Shown here piece by piece: positions 30,826-39,277 of a stretch of DNA of 64,000 bases (position 1 is the first letter of the stretch; every line of letters starts with the position of its first letter). The stretch comes from Fen-1364 sp049515135 (GTDB lineage Bacteria; Spirochaetota; Spirochaetia; SZUA-6; Fen-1364). Location of the stretch: the NCBI GenBank assembly GCA_049515135.1, contig JBEKUJ010000008.1, positions 1 through 64,000 of the forward strand, in the 5' to 3' direction. The position numbers and the translations under genes are program-made. A model generated the notes under the pieces. That model had not been told where the DNA came from, did not search any database, and saw only the letters and a program-made list of their open reading frames with translations.

Positions 30826-32055
30826 CTAGCTCCACTCGTACGTTCTGTAGAAATCCTTGACCTGGCGGAGAACGAGCCTCTTTTTCCCGAGGTAATGCTG
30901 GTCATACCAGCCGGTCGGGAGAGAGAAATCAGGCGTGTACGTTGCCACCTCGATGCAGGCCTCCCGCTGCTTCTCTATCTCCTCGTATTCCGCAACGTCC
31001 ACCTCGCGGCGCGCATCAAGGGCTGCATCGATCCGCATCCCCGTCACGACGTCGCGCGCTTCAGGGCAGAGAATGCCGCTGTAGAACTCTCCAATGGCCC
31101 CGGAGCCGTAGGAAAAGAAGCTGATCCTGTCCCCGGGCTCTATGCCGACCGAACACGCGGCGATCCCGCATATCCCGAGGAAATTGCTGGCCCCGTACGT
31201 CGAGCCGACCCTTCTGGCGTAGCGAAGGGAAGGCAGGACCTTCCTGGCGAAGCTCTCCTGGATCTCCGCCTTGGATCGGGGCTTCACCAGGTTGCACAGC
31301 GTGCGGTGGGCCTGAAAAGCCATGCCCGGGAACGGGGTGTGATAGCAGTTCTGCGCAAATGCGCTGTCGAAGTCGAGGGTGTCGCCGTTGCAGGAGATGT
31401 AGTCATTGTACGCGCCTTCCAGCGCGTCCAGGTAGCTGTAGAGGCTCACTTCGTTGTTGCCCATCTCGTGCCGCGCGCTGGGCCGGAAAGTGTCATACAC
31501 GTCCGTTGTCCACGTTCCTCTTTTCTGCAGCTCGTACTCGATCACCTTCGGCGAGTCGCTCACCAGCATGGCCGACGCGACGCCCCCCAGAACGAACTCT
31601 TCTTTTGTATTCAGGTGCGTTCGGGAGAAATCCGTTGAGATGACAAGCGCCTTGCGGCCCCGGTTGAGGCCTGCGGCCAGCCAGTTCAGCGCGGTGTCCA
31701 GGGCAGCGACGCCGCTGTAGCAGGCGTGCTTGGTCTCGTAGTTGCGCACGTTCGATGGAAGGCCCAGAGCGCCGTGGATGTTGGTGCTTATGGGCTTGCC
31801 GAAGTCGATGCTGCTTTCGGTTCCCACGATGAGAAGGCCGATGCTCTCCCTGTCCTCCCCGTCCAGGAGCGGCGCGGCGGCGTTGGCCCCCATGGTGACC
31901 GTGTCTTCGTACAGCGGGTTCAGAGAGCGCGTGTCGATCAGGAAATCCGCAACCACCTTCTGCGGGTCACGGTCCCGCGCAAGCGCCAGCCTCCTCTGAT
32001 CAAGGAAGAGTGAAGATCCATAGAGGTTGATCTTCTCGATGCCGATGCGTCTCAT
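30826..32055 (-). CDS. HMG-ACP synthase (PksG-like)
   Basis: A 409-residue HMG-CoA-synthase-fold enzyme. The Glu-Cys-His triad is Glu80 (GTESSIDFG), Cys112 (KHACYSGVAAL) and His239 (YHTPFPGMAFQ); SYGSGAIGEFY follows. In trans-AT polyketide systems such enzymes add acetyl from a donor ACP to a beta-ketoacyl-ACP and so create a beta-methyl branch. A mevalonate role is less likely: no mevalonate genes are near, and the ECH1/ECH2/AcpK neighbours belong to the branching type. KHACYSG also matches PksG better than MvaS. Confidence 0.92.
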   Translation of the reverse strand: MRRIGIEKINLYGSSLFLDQRRLALARDRDPQKVVADFLIDTRSLNPLYEDTVTMGANAAAPLLDGEDRESIGLLIVGTESSIDFGKPISTNIHGALGLPSNVRNYETKHACYSGVAALDTALNWLAAGLNRGRKALVISTDFSRTHLNTKEEFVLGGVASAMLVSDSPKVIEYELQKRGTWTTDVYDTFRPSARHEMGNNEVSLYSYLDALEGAYNDYISCNGDTLDFDSAFAQNCYHTPFPGMAFQAHRTLCNLVKPRSKAEIQESFARKVLPSLRYARRVGSTYGASNFLGICGIAACSVGIEPGDRISFFSYGSGAIGEFYSGILCPEARDVVTGMRIDAALDARREVDVAEYEEIEKQREACIEVATYTPDFSLPTGWYDQHYLGKKRLVLRQVKDFYRTYEWS

Positions 32056-32064
32056 GCAGCTCCC

Positions 32065-32820
32065 TCAGGGTACATAGCTGAGTCCTCCCGCAACGCGGAT
32101 GACCTCCCCATTGATGAAACCGGCTTCATCGCTGGCAAGATAGCTCACAAGGCTGGAGATCTCATCGGCATTCCCGATCCGCTTGATCGGGCAGTATTCC
32201 AGCCAGATGTCGTGCAGCTTCTGCGCCATGTGGGCGTCCGTCATGTCCGTTTCAACGTAGCCCACCGTCACGACATTGGAGGTGATGCCGCGCGGCCCAT
32301 ATTCACGCGCCAGAGTCTTGGTCAGGCCGATGAGCCCGGCCTTCGCTGCCGCATAATTCGCCTGGCCGCTCGAGCCTTCCTGCGCAAGGGAAGATATGTT
32401 TATAATGCGTCCCCACCTCTTGCTCATCATATGGGTGAGGAAGCTCCGAATGACGAAGAACGGGCCCGACAGGTCCGTGGCAATCACCTCTTCCCACTGC
32501 TCGTCCGTCATCATGGCCGCCGCGTTATTCCGGATGACCCCGGCGTTGTTGACAATCACCCCCACGCGCGAGAAGTCCTCCATGACCTTCTCCGCCACGG
32601 ATTCCACTTCGGAGGCGTTCCTGACATCCATTTTGTAGGCACGCAGGGCGACGTCCGCGTGCGAGGCTTCCGCCACACGCATTGTTTCCCGCATTGCCTC
32701 CTCATTGTCGACGTACGTGAAAGCAGTCGGGATCCTCTCCTTGACCAGGCGGACCACGATGGATCTGCCGATCCCTCGCGAACCGCCGGTTATGAAAGCG
32801 GCCGCACCGTCCTTGCCCAT
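32065..32820 (-). CDS. 3-oxoacyl-ACP reductase (FabG-like)
   Basis: A 251-residue classical SDR. It has FITGGSRGIGRSIV, the structural NNAGVIRNN, and the Ser...Tyr-x3-Lys catalytic set in NISSLAQEGSSGQANYAAAKAG. ATG 32820 follows the ketosynthase stop by 2 nt; a frame that extends into that gene is an artefact. It would reduce the beta-keto group after each condensation by the cluster ketosynthases. Substrate and cofactor preference are not visible. Confidence 0.9.
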   Translation of the reverse strand: MGKDGAAAFITGGSRGIGRSIVVRLVKERIPTAFTYVDNEEAMRETMRVAEASHADVALRAYKMDVRNASEVESVAEKVMEDFSRVGVIVNNAGVIRNNAAAMMTDEQWEEVIATDLSGPFFVIRSFLTHMMSKRWGRIINISSLAQEGSSGQANYAAAKAGLIGLTKTLAREYGPRGITSNVVTVGYVETDMTDAHMAQKLHDIWLEYCPIKRIGNADEISSLVSYLASDEAGFINGEVIRVAGGLSYVP

Positions 32821-32822
32821 CC

Positions 32823-34118
32823 TTACCCCTCGTAGCGGCGAATCAGGCTGCACGCGTTGATGCCGCCAAAGCCGAAAGAGTTCTTCAACATGTAGCGGAT
32901 GCGATGCTCCACGGGCCCGGCAGCGCACACGTCCAGGTCCACCCGAGGGTCCTGATGGTCTATGTTGATTGTTGGATGAAGCCGTCCGTGCTTCATCTCC
33001 AGCAGGCCCGCGATGGTTTCCACGATCGGCGACGCCCAGCAGGTGTGTCCCAGCATGGACTTTGCGGCGTTCAGCTTCATCTTGTATGCATGGTCGCCGA
33101 AAGCAAGCTTGATCGCGTTGATCTCCTCCAGGTCTCCCCCCTGGGTTCCCGTGGCATGGCAGCTGGCGTAGTCCACCTCGGTGGGCTTTGTACCTGTGGC
33201 TGCAAGCAGCTCCCCAATCAGGCGTCCCTGGATCCCGGCAGCCGGTGCGGGCAGGTGGCACGCGTTGGCGTTGGCCCGAACACCAAGGACCTCTCCGTAG
33301 ATCTGCGCTCCGCGTGCGCGCGCGTCATCCAAGTCCTCAAGAATCAGCGTCCCAGCCCCGTGCGAGTATACGAAACCCGCTCGGGACGCATCAAAAGGGC
33401 GGGAGGCCTTTTCCGGCTGATCCTGGTATTCGGGCTTCACGACAACGGCATTTATGATGACGGAAGCCTGGATGTCTCCCGGAGACATGTCGAACAGACC
33501 TCCGGCAATCACTGCGGCGTCGGATTCTCCGCTCTGGATGTCGCGCACCCCTTCGCGAAGAGCCAGGTTCCCGCTGGCGCATGCGCCGCCAATGGTGAAA
33601 GTCGGACCATGGAGTCCCAAAACCTCCGTTATGAGGGCCGGCACATTCGGGTCAATGGCCTCCACGCCGCTGAGAGGATCCATGGACTCCTCGTCTTCCA
33701 GAAATCGCTTCGAGTTCTCATGGATGTAATTCGAGTTCAGGTTGTGCCCGCCCACGATGACCGATGTTCGGAAGGGATCAACCCCCGACTTGAACAGGCT
33801 CGCGTCCTGCCAGGCTGCGAGCGTGCAGAGGACGGAAGCTTTTGCGGAGAATGTCGTGGATCGAAACAACTTCCGGACTTTCTTGTAGCTGACCGGTCCC
33901 AGGGACTCCTCGTAACGGCCAAGAGCCCCCATGCAGTCGTAGTCCCCGAGATCGCCCCCGATCTTGCACTCGATGTTGGTCATGTCGAGGGAATGCCACC
34001 GCCGAATTCCGGACACTCCCTTGAGCAGGTTTTGATAGTACACTTCAAGTGAATCACCAAGTGGGTTAATAGTGCCCATGCCGGTGATCACCACCCGACG
34101 TTTCATCGGAAGCACCAT
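32823..34118 (-). CDS. Beta-ketoacyl-ACP synthase, cluster copy 2
   Basis: A 431-residue ketosynthase, first gene of the operon. Cys180 (IGGACASGNLAL), His321 (SCHATGTQGGD) and His358 (KSMLGHTCWAS) keep the full triad. Its surroundings (GGACASGN) resemble the free-standing PksF-type ketosynthases of beta-branching cassettes; those usually carry Ser for Cys and only decarboxylate malonyl-ACP. Retention of Cys suggests a true condensing enzyme, or a bifunctional one, that makes acetoacetyl-ACP. ATG 34118 is used; GTG 34115 is possible. The 168 nt upstream are AT-rich and must hold the operon promoter, but I see no good pair of boxes. Confidence 0.88.
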   Translation of the reverse strand: MVLPMKRRVVITGMGTINPLGDSLEVYYQNLLKGVSGIRRWHSLDMTNIECKIGGDLGDYDCMGALGRYEESLGPVSYKKVRKLFRSTTFSAKASVLCTLAAWQDASLFKSGVDPFRTSVIVGGHNLNSNYIHENSKRFLEDEESMDPLSGVEAIDPNVPALITEVLGLHGPTFTIGGACASGNLALREGVRDIQSGESDAAVIAGGLFDMSPGDIQASVIINAVVVKPEYQDQPEKASRPFDASRAGFVYSHGAGTLILEDLDDARARGAQIYGEVLGVRANANACHLPAPAAGIQGRLIGELLAATGTKPTEVDYASCHATGTQGGDLEEINAIKLAFGDHAYKMKLNAAKSMLGHTCWASPIVETIAGLLEMKHGRLHPTINIDHQDPRVDLDVCAAGPVEHRIRYMLKNSFGFGGINACSLIRRYEG

Positions 34119-34286
34119 ATTCCTTTTCGGGAAGCAGTACAAGAGGAAGGCTTCTAACGGAAATTAATCTTTTGGATAAAATAGTTTTAAGTAAGATATT
34201 TGTTTCACAAAGGCAAACGTTTCGCCGCTTGATTGATTAGCCTGAAATCATAAAAGCTTCCGATATCATGTACCTTGCTGCCAACC

Positions 34287-35264
34287 CTATTCTTCCGACG
34301 GTCCGGGAGGGGCGCTTGCAAGATCCGCCATTTTTATCTTCCCGGCGTCAAAGCGTTCCGCCGCCTTGAACATTGCGTCCAGCGCTTCATCCGCCTCCAT
34401 GGTTGCACCTCGGCGAAATCGAAGGGGGTTGAGACGCGCCACTACAAAGGCTTTGAGATAGGGGCTTGTAAAGCCGCGTTCCCTGAGAGCTGCAACGGCG
34501 TTTGCGACCTTGTCATCCAGATCGATGAGCTTCTGGGCCCGCTGGGTGCGGGTCCGGAGGGCCTCCGGCAAGGGCAAATCCAGGAAAGCTTCCACTCTGC
34601 GGAGAACGGGATGATACGCTCCGGCGCTGAGCCTTCCGCGTTTTTCATATGCCAACCCGAGCGTGAGGTAATCCGGCTCCTCGAACTCGAGAGCATAGTC
34701 TTTCTCCGCGCGGGAATCGATCCCGGCGAGTGATCGCGCCATGCGCATCACCTCCAGCGCCTTCTCCCGCAGGTTGTGGCCCTTCTCCGTGTTCATGGCG
34801 AGTATCTGGTAGGCCACGAAGAGATCGGGAACCACCACGGCAAGGATGGAGCGCGCACCGAGCTTTCTCATTGCTGCCAGCCTGTGATTGCCGTTGGGCG
34901 TCCAGAAAATTCCCTCCGCAGTGCGTACCGCAATGATGGGATCGAGGAATCTGCCCATCCGCCCGACGACATCTCCGAGCCTTTTGACATGGGTGTCCGA
35001 CAGGTCGCGCTGGAACGGCGTTGGTTCGATCCTGTCCACGGGAAGGCTGGCGATAAGCTGCCAGTGGCCGCCCACCGGGTCGCGGTATGCGCCTACGACG
35101 CCGCCTCCGCATTCCCGGACTGCCTGGCCCAGCTCGTCGATTTCCGGCGGCGGGGCGCCCGCGGTCACTTCAGAGGCGGTCAACCCGCTGGGCGACGTGG
35201 CCTTTCTGCTGCGCTTCCGGGCGGGCGGTTTCGGTTTCTTTGGCGAGTTCCTTTTTTCAAGCAT
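34287..35264 (-). CDS. ParB/Srx-domain protein
   Basis: A 325-residue protein starting at ATG 35264, which has AGGGA upstream. Residues 1-45 are Lys/Arg/Pro-rich. A ParB N-terminal-like domain follows at about 80-160 (LPVDRIEPTPFQRDLSDTHV; the GxxR-type box in NGNHRLAAMRKLGARSILAVV). The rest is helical. In chromosomal ParB this domain is a CTPase that binds parS; here the classical GERRxRA box is NGNHRLAA and no helix-turn-helix or parA is obvious. It may be a member of the broad ParB-like group with nuclease, kinase or unknown roles. I see no link to the lipid cluster. Confidence 0.75.
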   Translation of the reverse strand: MLEKRNSPKKPKPPARKRSRKATSPSGLTASEVTAGAPPPEIDELGQAVRECGGGVVGAYRDPVGGHWQLIASLPVDRIEPTPFQRDLSDTHVKRLGDVVGRMGRFLDPIIAVRTAEGIFWTPNGNHRLAAMRKLGARSILAVVVPDLFVAYQILAMNTEKGHNLREKALEVMRMARSLAGIDSRAEKDYALEFEEPDYLTLGLAYEKRGRLSAGAYHPVLRRVEAFLDLPLPEALRTRTQRAQKLIDLDDKVANAVAALRERGFTSPYLKAFVVARLNPLRFRRGATMEADEALDAMFKAAERFDAGKIKMADLASAPPGPSEE

Positions 35265-35381
35265 CGTGAATCCCTGCGGAGGACAGCGTACCATGTCTGA
35301 GCGTTCGAGGCGAGGGCGGGACGCCGAAAATGCGGACAGCCTCCCCCTCTACGGCTTGTTCTTTCGCAACCCAATTCCCTC

Positions 35382-36374
35382 CTATTGTGACGCTTCCTCA
35401 AGCTGCCGGTAGGCGTTGGTCCCTTTCAGTTTGGCGTTGCTGCCCGCGTAATCGAACGCCGTCAATCCCTGGTTGTCTTTTACTTTTCCGTCCGCGCCGG
35501 CCTTCAAAAGGGTGATGATCAGCTCGGGATTCTGGTTGTTCTGGGCTGCCCACATCAGCGCCGTCATTCCGCCATGGTCCTGGGCGTCCAGCTCGACACC
35601 GGCCTTCAGCAGCGCGGCGGCGACCTCGGGACTCTGATTGTAGGTTGCCGCGTACATGAGCGCCGTTTGGCCATAGGCGTCTCGTGCGGAGATGTCAGCT
35701 CCCGCGACGATCAGGGCAGAGACGATATCCATGTTTTTGTTCAGACCCGCTGCCAGCATGAGCACCGTCTCGCCGTTCTTGTACCGAACATTGATGTCAG
35801 CACCGGCCTTCAGCAGCACAGCGGCGACCTCGGGATTCTGATTTGAGCGCGCGGCATACAGGAGAGCCGTCATCCCACTTCCGTCCTTCGCGGTGACTGT
35901 GGCACCCGCCTCCAACAGAACGGAAACGACTGCGGGGTTGGAATTGGAGCTGGCTGCCCACATCAGCGCCGTCATGCCGCCATAGTCCTGGGCGTCCAGC
36001 TCGACACCGGCCTTCAGCAGCACGGCGGCAACCTCGGGATTCTGATTGTGGCCGGATGCTTCCATAAGCGCATTCAAGCCGCCCTGCGTCCGGGCATTGA
36101 TATCGGCGCCGGCCCGCAACAGCCCGAATGTGACCTCAGGCCTGTTGTTGTCGCGGGCGGCATACAAGAGCGGCGTCCAGCTGTTCCTCTCATCTATTGC
36201 ATTTACATTGGCGCCCCTTTGTATCGCTTCCTGAACTTGGTCAGCCGTTCCCGTGGAGGCAAGCTGCAGCAGCAAAGCGTCCTTGGACGATGGCACGGTC
36301 AGCGTTTTGCAGCCCATTGGGAGAAGGAGCAGCGTGCCGCACAGAAATGCAAGAAATGTCGCTGCTGATTTCAT
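35382..36374 (-). CDS. Ankyrin-repeat lipoprotein
   Basis: A 330-residue exported protein starting at ATG 36374. The signal peptide (SAATFLAFLCGTLLLLPMGC) ends in a cysteine with a relaxed, spirochaete-style lipobox. About eight ankyrin-like units of 34-36 residues follow, each with the pattern NQNPEVAAVLLKAGADIN...G.TALMWAA; the extra residues in NNQNPE make them slightly longer than the usual 33. Near-identical units (for example VELDAQD-GGMTALMWAA twice) show recent internal duplication. Such proteins mediate protein binding at the envelope. It stands just outside the left end of the tRNA-Val island. Confidence 0.85.
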   Translation of the reverse strand: MKSAATFLAFLCGTLLLLPMGCKTLTVPSSKDALLLQLASTGTADQVQEAIQRGANVNAIDERNSWTPLLYAARDNNRPEVTFGLLRAGADINARTQGGLNALMEASGHNQNPEVAAVLLKAGVELDAQDYGGMTALMWAASSNSNPAVVSVLLEAGATVTAKDGSGMTALLYAARSNQNPEVAAVLLKAGADINVRYKNGETVLMLAAGLNKNMDIVSALIVAGADISARDAYGQTALMYAATYNQSPEVAAALLKAGVELDAQDHGGMTALMWAAQNNQNPELIITLLKAGADGKVKDNQGLTAFDYAGSNAKLKGTNAYRQLEEASQ

Positions 36375-36469
36375 AGCCAAATGCGGAACCCGTCCGGAAT
36401 CCGGGTAGCCACGCACGTGGAGCCAGTGATCGAAAGGGAGAGGAGAGCGCCGACACGCACTTGCATTAC

Positions 36470-36616
36470 TGGGCGGCGAAGTACTCGGACCCCCGACCTT
36501 CTGGGTGTAAAGAGCCGCGAAAACTCGTTTACGTGCGTTTCCGAGCTGATACTACAATACTATACCCTGCCCCAGGTTTTCCCCTGCTTTTCCGGATTGA
36601 ATGCAAATAGAATGCA
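36470..36616 (+). repeat. tRNA-Val 3'-end repeat A (left boundary of island)
   Basis: Positions 36470-36511 match the 3' half of tRNA-Val (43044-43085, from the discriminator to the anticodon) with two mismatches in 42 nt. Similarity to repeat B at 38974 continues for about 100 nt beyond the tRNA part, including TTTCCGAGCTGATACTACAA and TTTTCCGGATTGAATGCAA. This is the pattern of an attachment site left by integration into a tRNA gene. Confidence 0.85.
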
Positions 36617-37296
36617 GGTCTGTTCTCACATAATAGCCAAAGTGTTACGGCTCAGTGGGCCTACAAAGCATTCTCAGAGGGAGGCTGTCCAGAAAAATTA
36701 GTTCGCACCCGGGTCCAGACTATTAGCTTGGCCCTCCATATCTTGCAAACGCTCCTAGCAAAGTAACCGGTTCCGATGTCTAAGATTAACCCGGCCACTT
36801 GAATCCACTACCGAAAGACGCGTGCTGAACACGCCCTCGTCTTTCCAGGATGATCCCTCCCAAAGGATATTCTACTCTGCAACTTCCGTTTCATCGGAGC
36901 AATCTAGGTTGCAAGGGTAGGCCATTTGGCTGCCGCCCCAGCAGAAGAATAATTCATTCCGCAAAAGGGAATTAGAGCTGAAGCTCTTCCTGGCATTCTG
37001 TTTGCATTGCTTCAGAAGGTATAAACGAAATCTGCTGAAGGTGAAAGGAGGAGACGAATCTGAGGGGGGCACTTTACCCACTCGCTGCCGTCGGGTTCGA
37101 GCGCGCTCACGTTGGCCGCGTGGAGGGGGGTTTAGGAATCCCTGTGAAACGGAGGTCGAAGTGTGGCCCAACCTGCACTATTTCTTCTCTGCAAAAGGCC
37201 AAAACTAATCTTCCTAGAGGAGATGTGTATGAAAAAATGCTCAGGGGCTATGTCATTTTTCAATCACAGATTGATTAAGTAGAGGGAGGAAGGTTT
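36617..37296. other. 680-nt non-coding stretch of the island
   Basis: No frame has a recognisable product or a convincing ribosome site until the lipoprotein at 37297. The stretch is AT-richer than the flanks and may hold a long 5' leader; a TATAAA at about 37020 lacks a convincing -35 partner. Confidence 0.55.
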
Positions 37297-38421
37297 ATGA
37301 ACAAAACAGCCAAAACGGGCACGGCGCAGAAGATCATTGTGACAGCACTTGCGCTGGCCACAGTCACGCTCCTGATTGCAGGCTGCCCATCTCCTGGGGG
37401 CGGGACACCAGGGGGCGGGACACCTGAAGCGGTTGTCTATGCCGCGGGCCCTTGCCTGACAAGCTCCGGCCTTGGGGTACCCGGCTACTGGAAAGACGGA
37501 GCTTGGACCGCCCTGACACAGCTGGATGCCACAAAAGGCGGTGGGGCCTATTCTCTTGCGATATCCGGGGGCGATGTCTATGTGGGGGGCCATTGCATAA
37601 ACAGCGCCGGCCAGGCGGTTGCCGGCTATTGGAAAAACGGAACCTGGACGGGCCTTTTGCCCTTGGATTCGATCGTCGAAAGGGTCGCAGTATCCGGAAG
37701 CGATATCTACGTCGCAGGCGGTCAGCTAGGCAATCTGGTTCAACGCTGGGTGGCCGTACCTGGATACTGGAAAAACGGCGTTTGGACGGGTCTGACGCCG
37801 TTAGTTCCGTCTCCGCCAGGGACCACTACCGTCTCTGCGCTCGTGGTATCCGGAAGCGATGTCTATGTCGGGGGCTTAACCACGAACAGCTCTGGCGTGA
37901 ACGGAGCCGGCTACTGGAAAAATGGCGTCTGGACTGGCTTGACGCCGATAGATCCGGCAGAAGCCTCCAGGGTCTTCTCACTCGTCGTGTCCGGAAGCGA
38001 CATCTATGCCGCGGGCACCAGCAATAACAGCTCCGGCGTGATGGTGCCCGGCTACTGGAAAAATGGCGTCTGGACAGGTCTGACGCCGCTGGATGCGACA
38101 AAAGACTCTAATGTCCAGTCACTCGTTGCGTCCGGAAGCGACATCTATGCAGCAGGCATCAGCACGAACAGCTCCGGCGTGATGGTGCCCGGCTACTGGA
38201 AAAACGGTGCCTGGACACCTCTGACGCCCTTGGATCCGACAAAAGCCTCCGCCGCCTTGGCCCTCCTGATATCCGGAAGCGACATCTATGCCGCGGGCGC
38301 CAGCACGAACAGCTCCGGCGTGATGGTGCCAGGCTACTGGAAAAACGGCGTCTGGATAGGTCTGACGCCGCCAGATCCAACAGCAAACTCCATGGTCTCC
38401 TCGCTAGTCGTTGTTCAGTAA
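37297..38421 (+). CDS. Secreted lipoprotein with GYWKNG beta-propeller-like repeats
   Basis: A 374-residue protein with a GGGAGGAAGG ribosome site. The signal peptide ends in lipobox LLIAGC. After a Pro/Gly-rich linker come about seven repeats of 45-48 residues, each built as VPGYWKNGVWTGLTPLD...(V)SGSDIYAAG.STNSSG. The alternation of short strands and turns suggests a beta-propeller at the cell surface. The last three units are nearly identical (NSSGVMVPGYWKNG), a sign of recent duplication. Proteins with YWKNG units are, as I recall, common in treponemes; function is unknown. It is the only gene of the first island segment. Confidence 0.85.
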   Translation: MNKTAKTGTAQKIIVTALALATVTLLIAGCPSPGGGTPGGGTPEAVVYAAGPCLTSSGLGVPGYWKDGAWTALTQLDATKGGGAYSLAISGGDVYVGGHCINSAGQAVAGYWKNGTWTGLLPLDSIVERVAVSGSDIYVAGGQLGNLVQRWVAVPGYWKNGVWTGLTPLVPSPPGTTTVSALVVSGSDVYVGGLTTNSSGVNGAGYWKNGVWTGLTPIDPAEASRVFSLVVSGSDIYAAGTSNNSSGVMVPGYWKNGVWTGLTPLDATKDSNVQSLVASGSDIYAAGISTNSSGVMVPGYWKNGAWTPLTPLDPTKASAALALLISGSDIYAAGASTNSSGVMVPGYWKNGVWIGLTPPDPTANSMVSSLVVVQ

Positions 38422-38429
38422 TTTCGATG

Positions 38430-38460
38430 CAGGAGCAATGCCGTCTCGGCATTGCTCCTG
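38430..38460. terminator. Perfect 13-bp hairpin after the lipoprotein gene
   Basis: CAGGAGCAATGCC (38430-38442) and its exact complement (38448-38460) flank the loop GTCTC, beginning 9 nt after the stop codon. There is no T-run on either side, so termination would need another factor; it may instead protect the 3' end of the message. Confidence 0.55.
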
Positions 38461-38973
38461 AGAGAGGGCGTGAACTTAGAAGAATTTCCCGAACACGACG
38501 CGCCATGGGGTACAGAGGCGACTTCGGTGTTTCTGGGCGGCGTCGGATTCGAACCCGCAAATTGGGTAGTGGAAAACTTCAACACCGCAGCTCCTATAGA
38601 GCTCACAGATGTCCGTTCAATAGAACCGCATGATCTCTGTCGATGTCATGAGAACGACGACAACCGTTATCTTGTTGGCAATTATCTCCTTGATGAAACG
38701 CTCACAGTCTTTGTGCGTTCCTCCCAAGAAGTCCAAGTATCCAGGACGGGAAGACAAATAAAGGGGCTGCAGATCCCGAGCCAATGTTACGGCTGTTGCA
38801 TCCTCTTGAAACGACAACAAGAAACCTCTGCCTCAAAGAAGTCTGACGACATCCTACCACGGATCAGTAGCCCATTCTGGCACTGTGTTTTCGACGGACG
38901 CAACTGCTTGCCTCAGCGCAACGACCGCTCAACCTGGCACAAGGCTGGTCTTGGCCTTGAATTGAGTTATCTA
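38461..38973. other. Non-coding stretch with a degenerate tRNA-like end
   Basis: No supported gene. At 38533-38560 the sequence CTGGGCGGCGTCGGATTCGA, continuing AACCCGCAA, looks on the minus strand like the T arm and acceptor end of a tRNA finishing GCCGCCCA, the same nine-nt end as tRNA-Val, but the stems are not fully paired. It may be a decayed further attachment site. A 67-codon minus-strand frame (38617-38820) has no recognised family. Confidence 0.45.
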
Positions 38974-39120
38974 TGGGCGGCGAGGGACTCGGACCCCCGA
39001 CCTTCTGGGTATAAAGCCGCGAAATCTCATCTACGCGCGTTTCCGAGCTGATACTACAATGATGTACCCTACCCCTCCCTTTCCATAGCTTTTCCGGATT
39101 GAATGCAATTGAATGCAAAT
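38974..39120 (+). repeat. tRNA-Val 3'-end repeat B (internal boundary of island)
   Basis: Positions 38974-39015 match the 3' half of tRNA-Val with a single mismatch in 42 nt (GGGTATAAA for GGGTGTAAA). The following 105 nt resemble repeat A. The tRNA copy lacks the 5' half, so it is not a functional gene. Confidence 0.88.
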
Positions 39121-39277
39121 AGTTCCTCTATGAGTTCTTATCCAAGTTATCATGAGGAAAGGAGATGGCTTGAAGCGATGTCGTATCTGTAATGTGCAGT
39201 GAAACAACAGCAAACAAAGTACTCCAACCTGTTTGATGGACGCGGACTGCGTTCGAAACGTACCGAATAGACGCTAC

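Noticed and set aside
30826..32055. HMG-CoA synthase as a mevalonate-pathway gene (mvaS)
   Set aside because: No mevalonate genes lie near and the enzyme is followed by PksH- and PksI-like genes and an AcpK-like ACP; phylogeny would settle it.
38617..38820. 67-codon minus-strand frame ending VVVVLMTSTEIMRFY
   Set aside because: The composition looks somewhat protein-like, but there is no ribosome site, no known family and the surrounding sequence is decayed; possibly a gene remnant, not listed as a gene.
38452..39051. 199-codon plus-strand frame in the island
   Set aside because: It starts next to the hairpin after the lipoprotein gene and runs through a partial tRNA-Val copy; no domain or ribosome site.
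36470..39120. Integron attC sites, known in some treponemes
   Set aside because: The repeats begin with a tRNA 3' half and lack the paired core sites and hairpin of attC; tRNA attachment sites explain them better.
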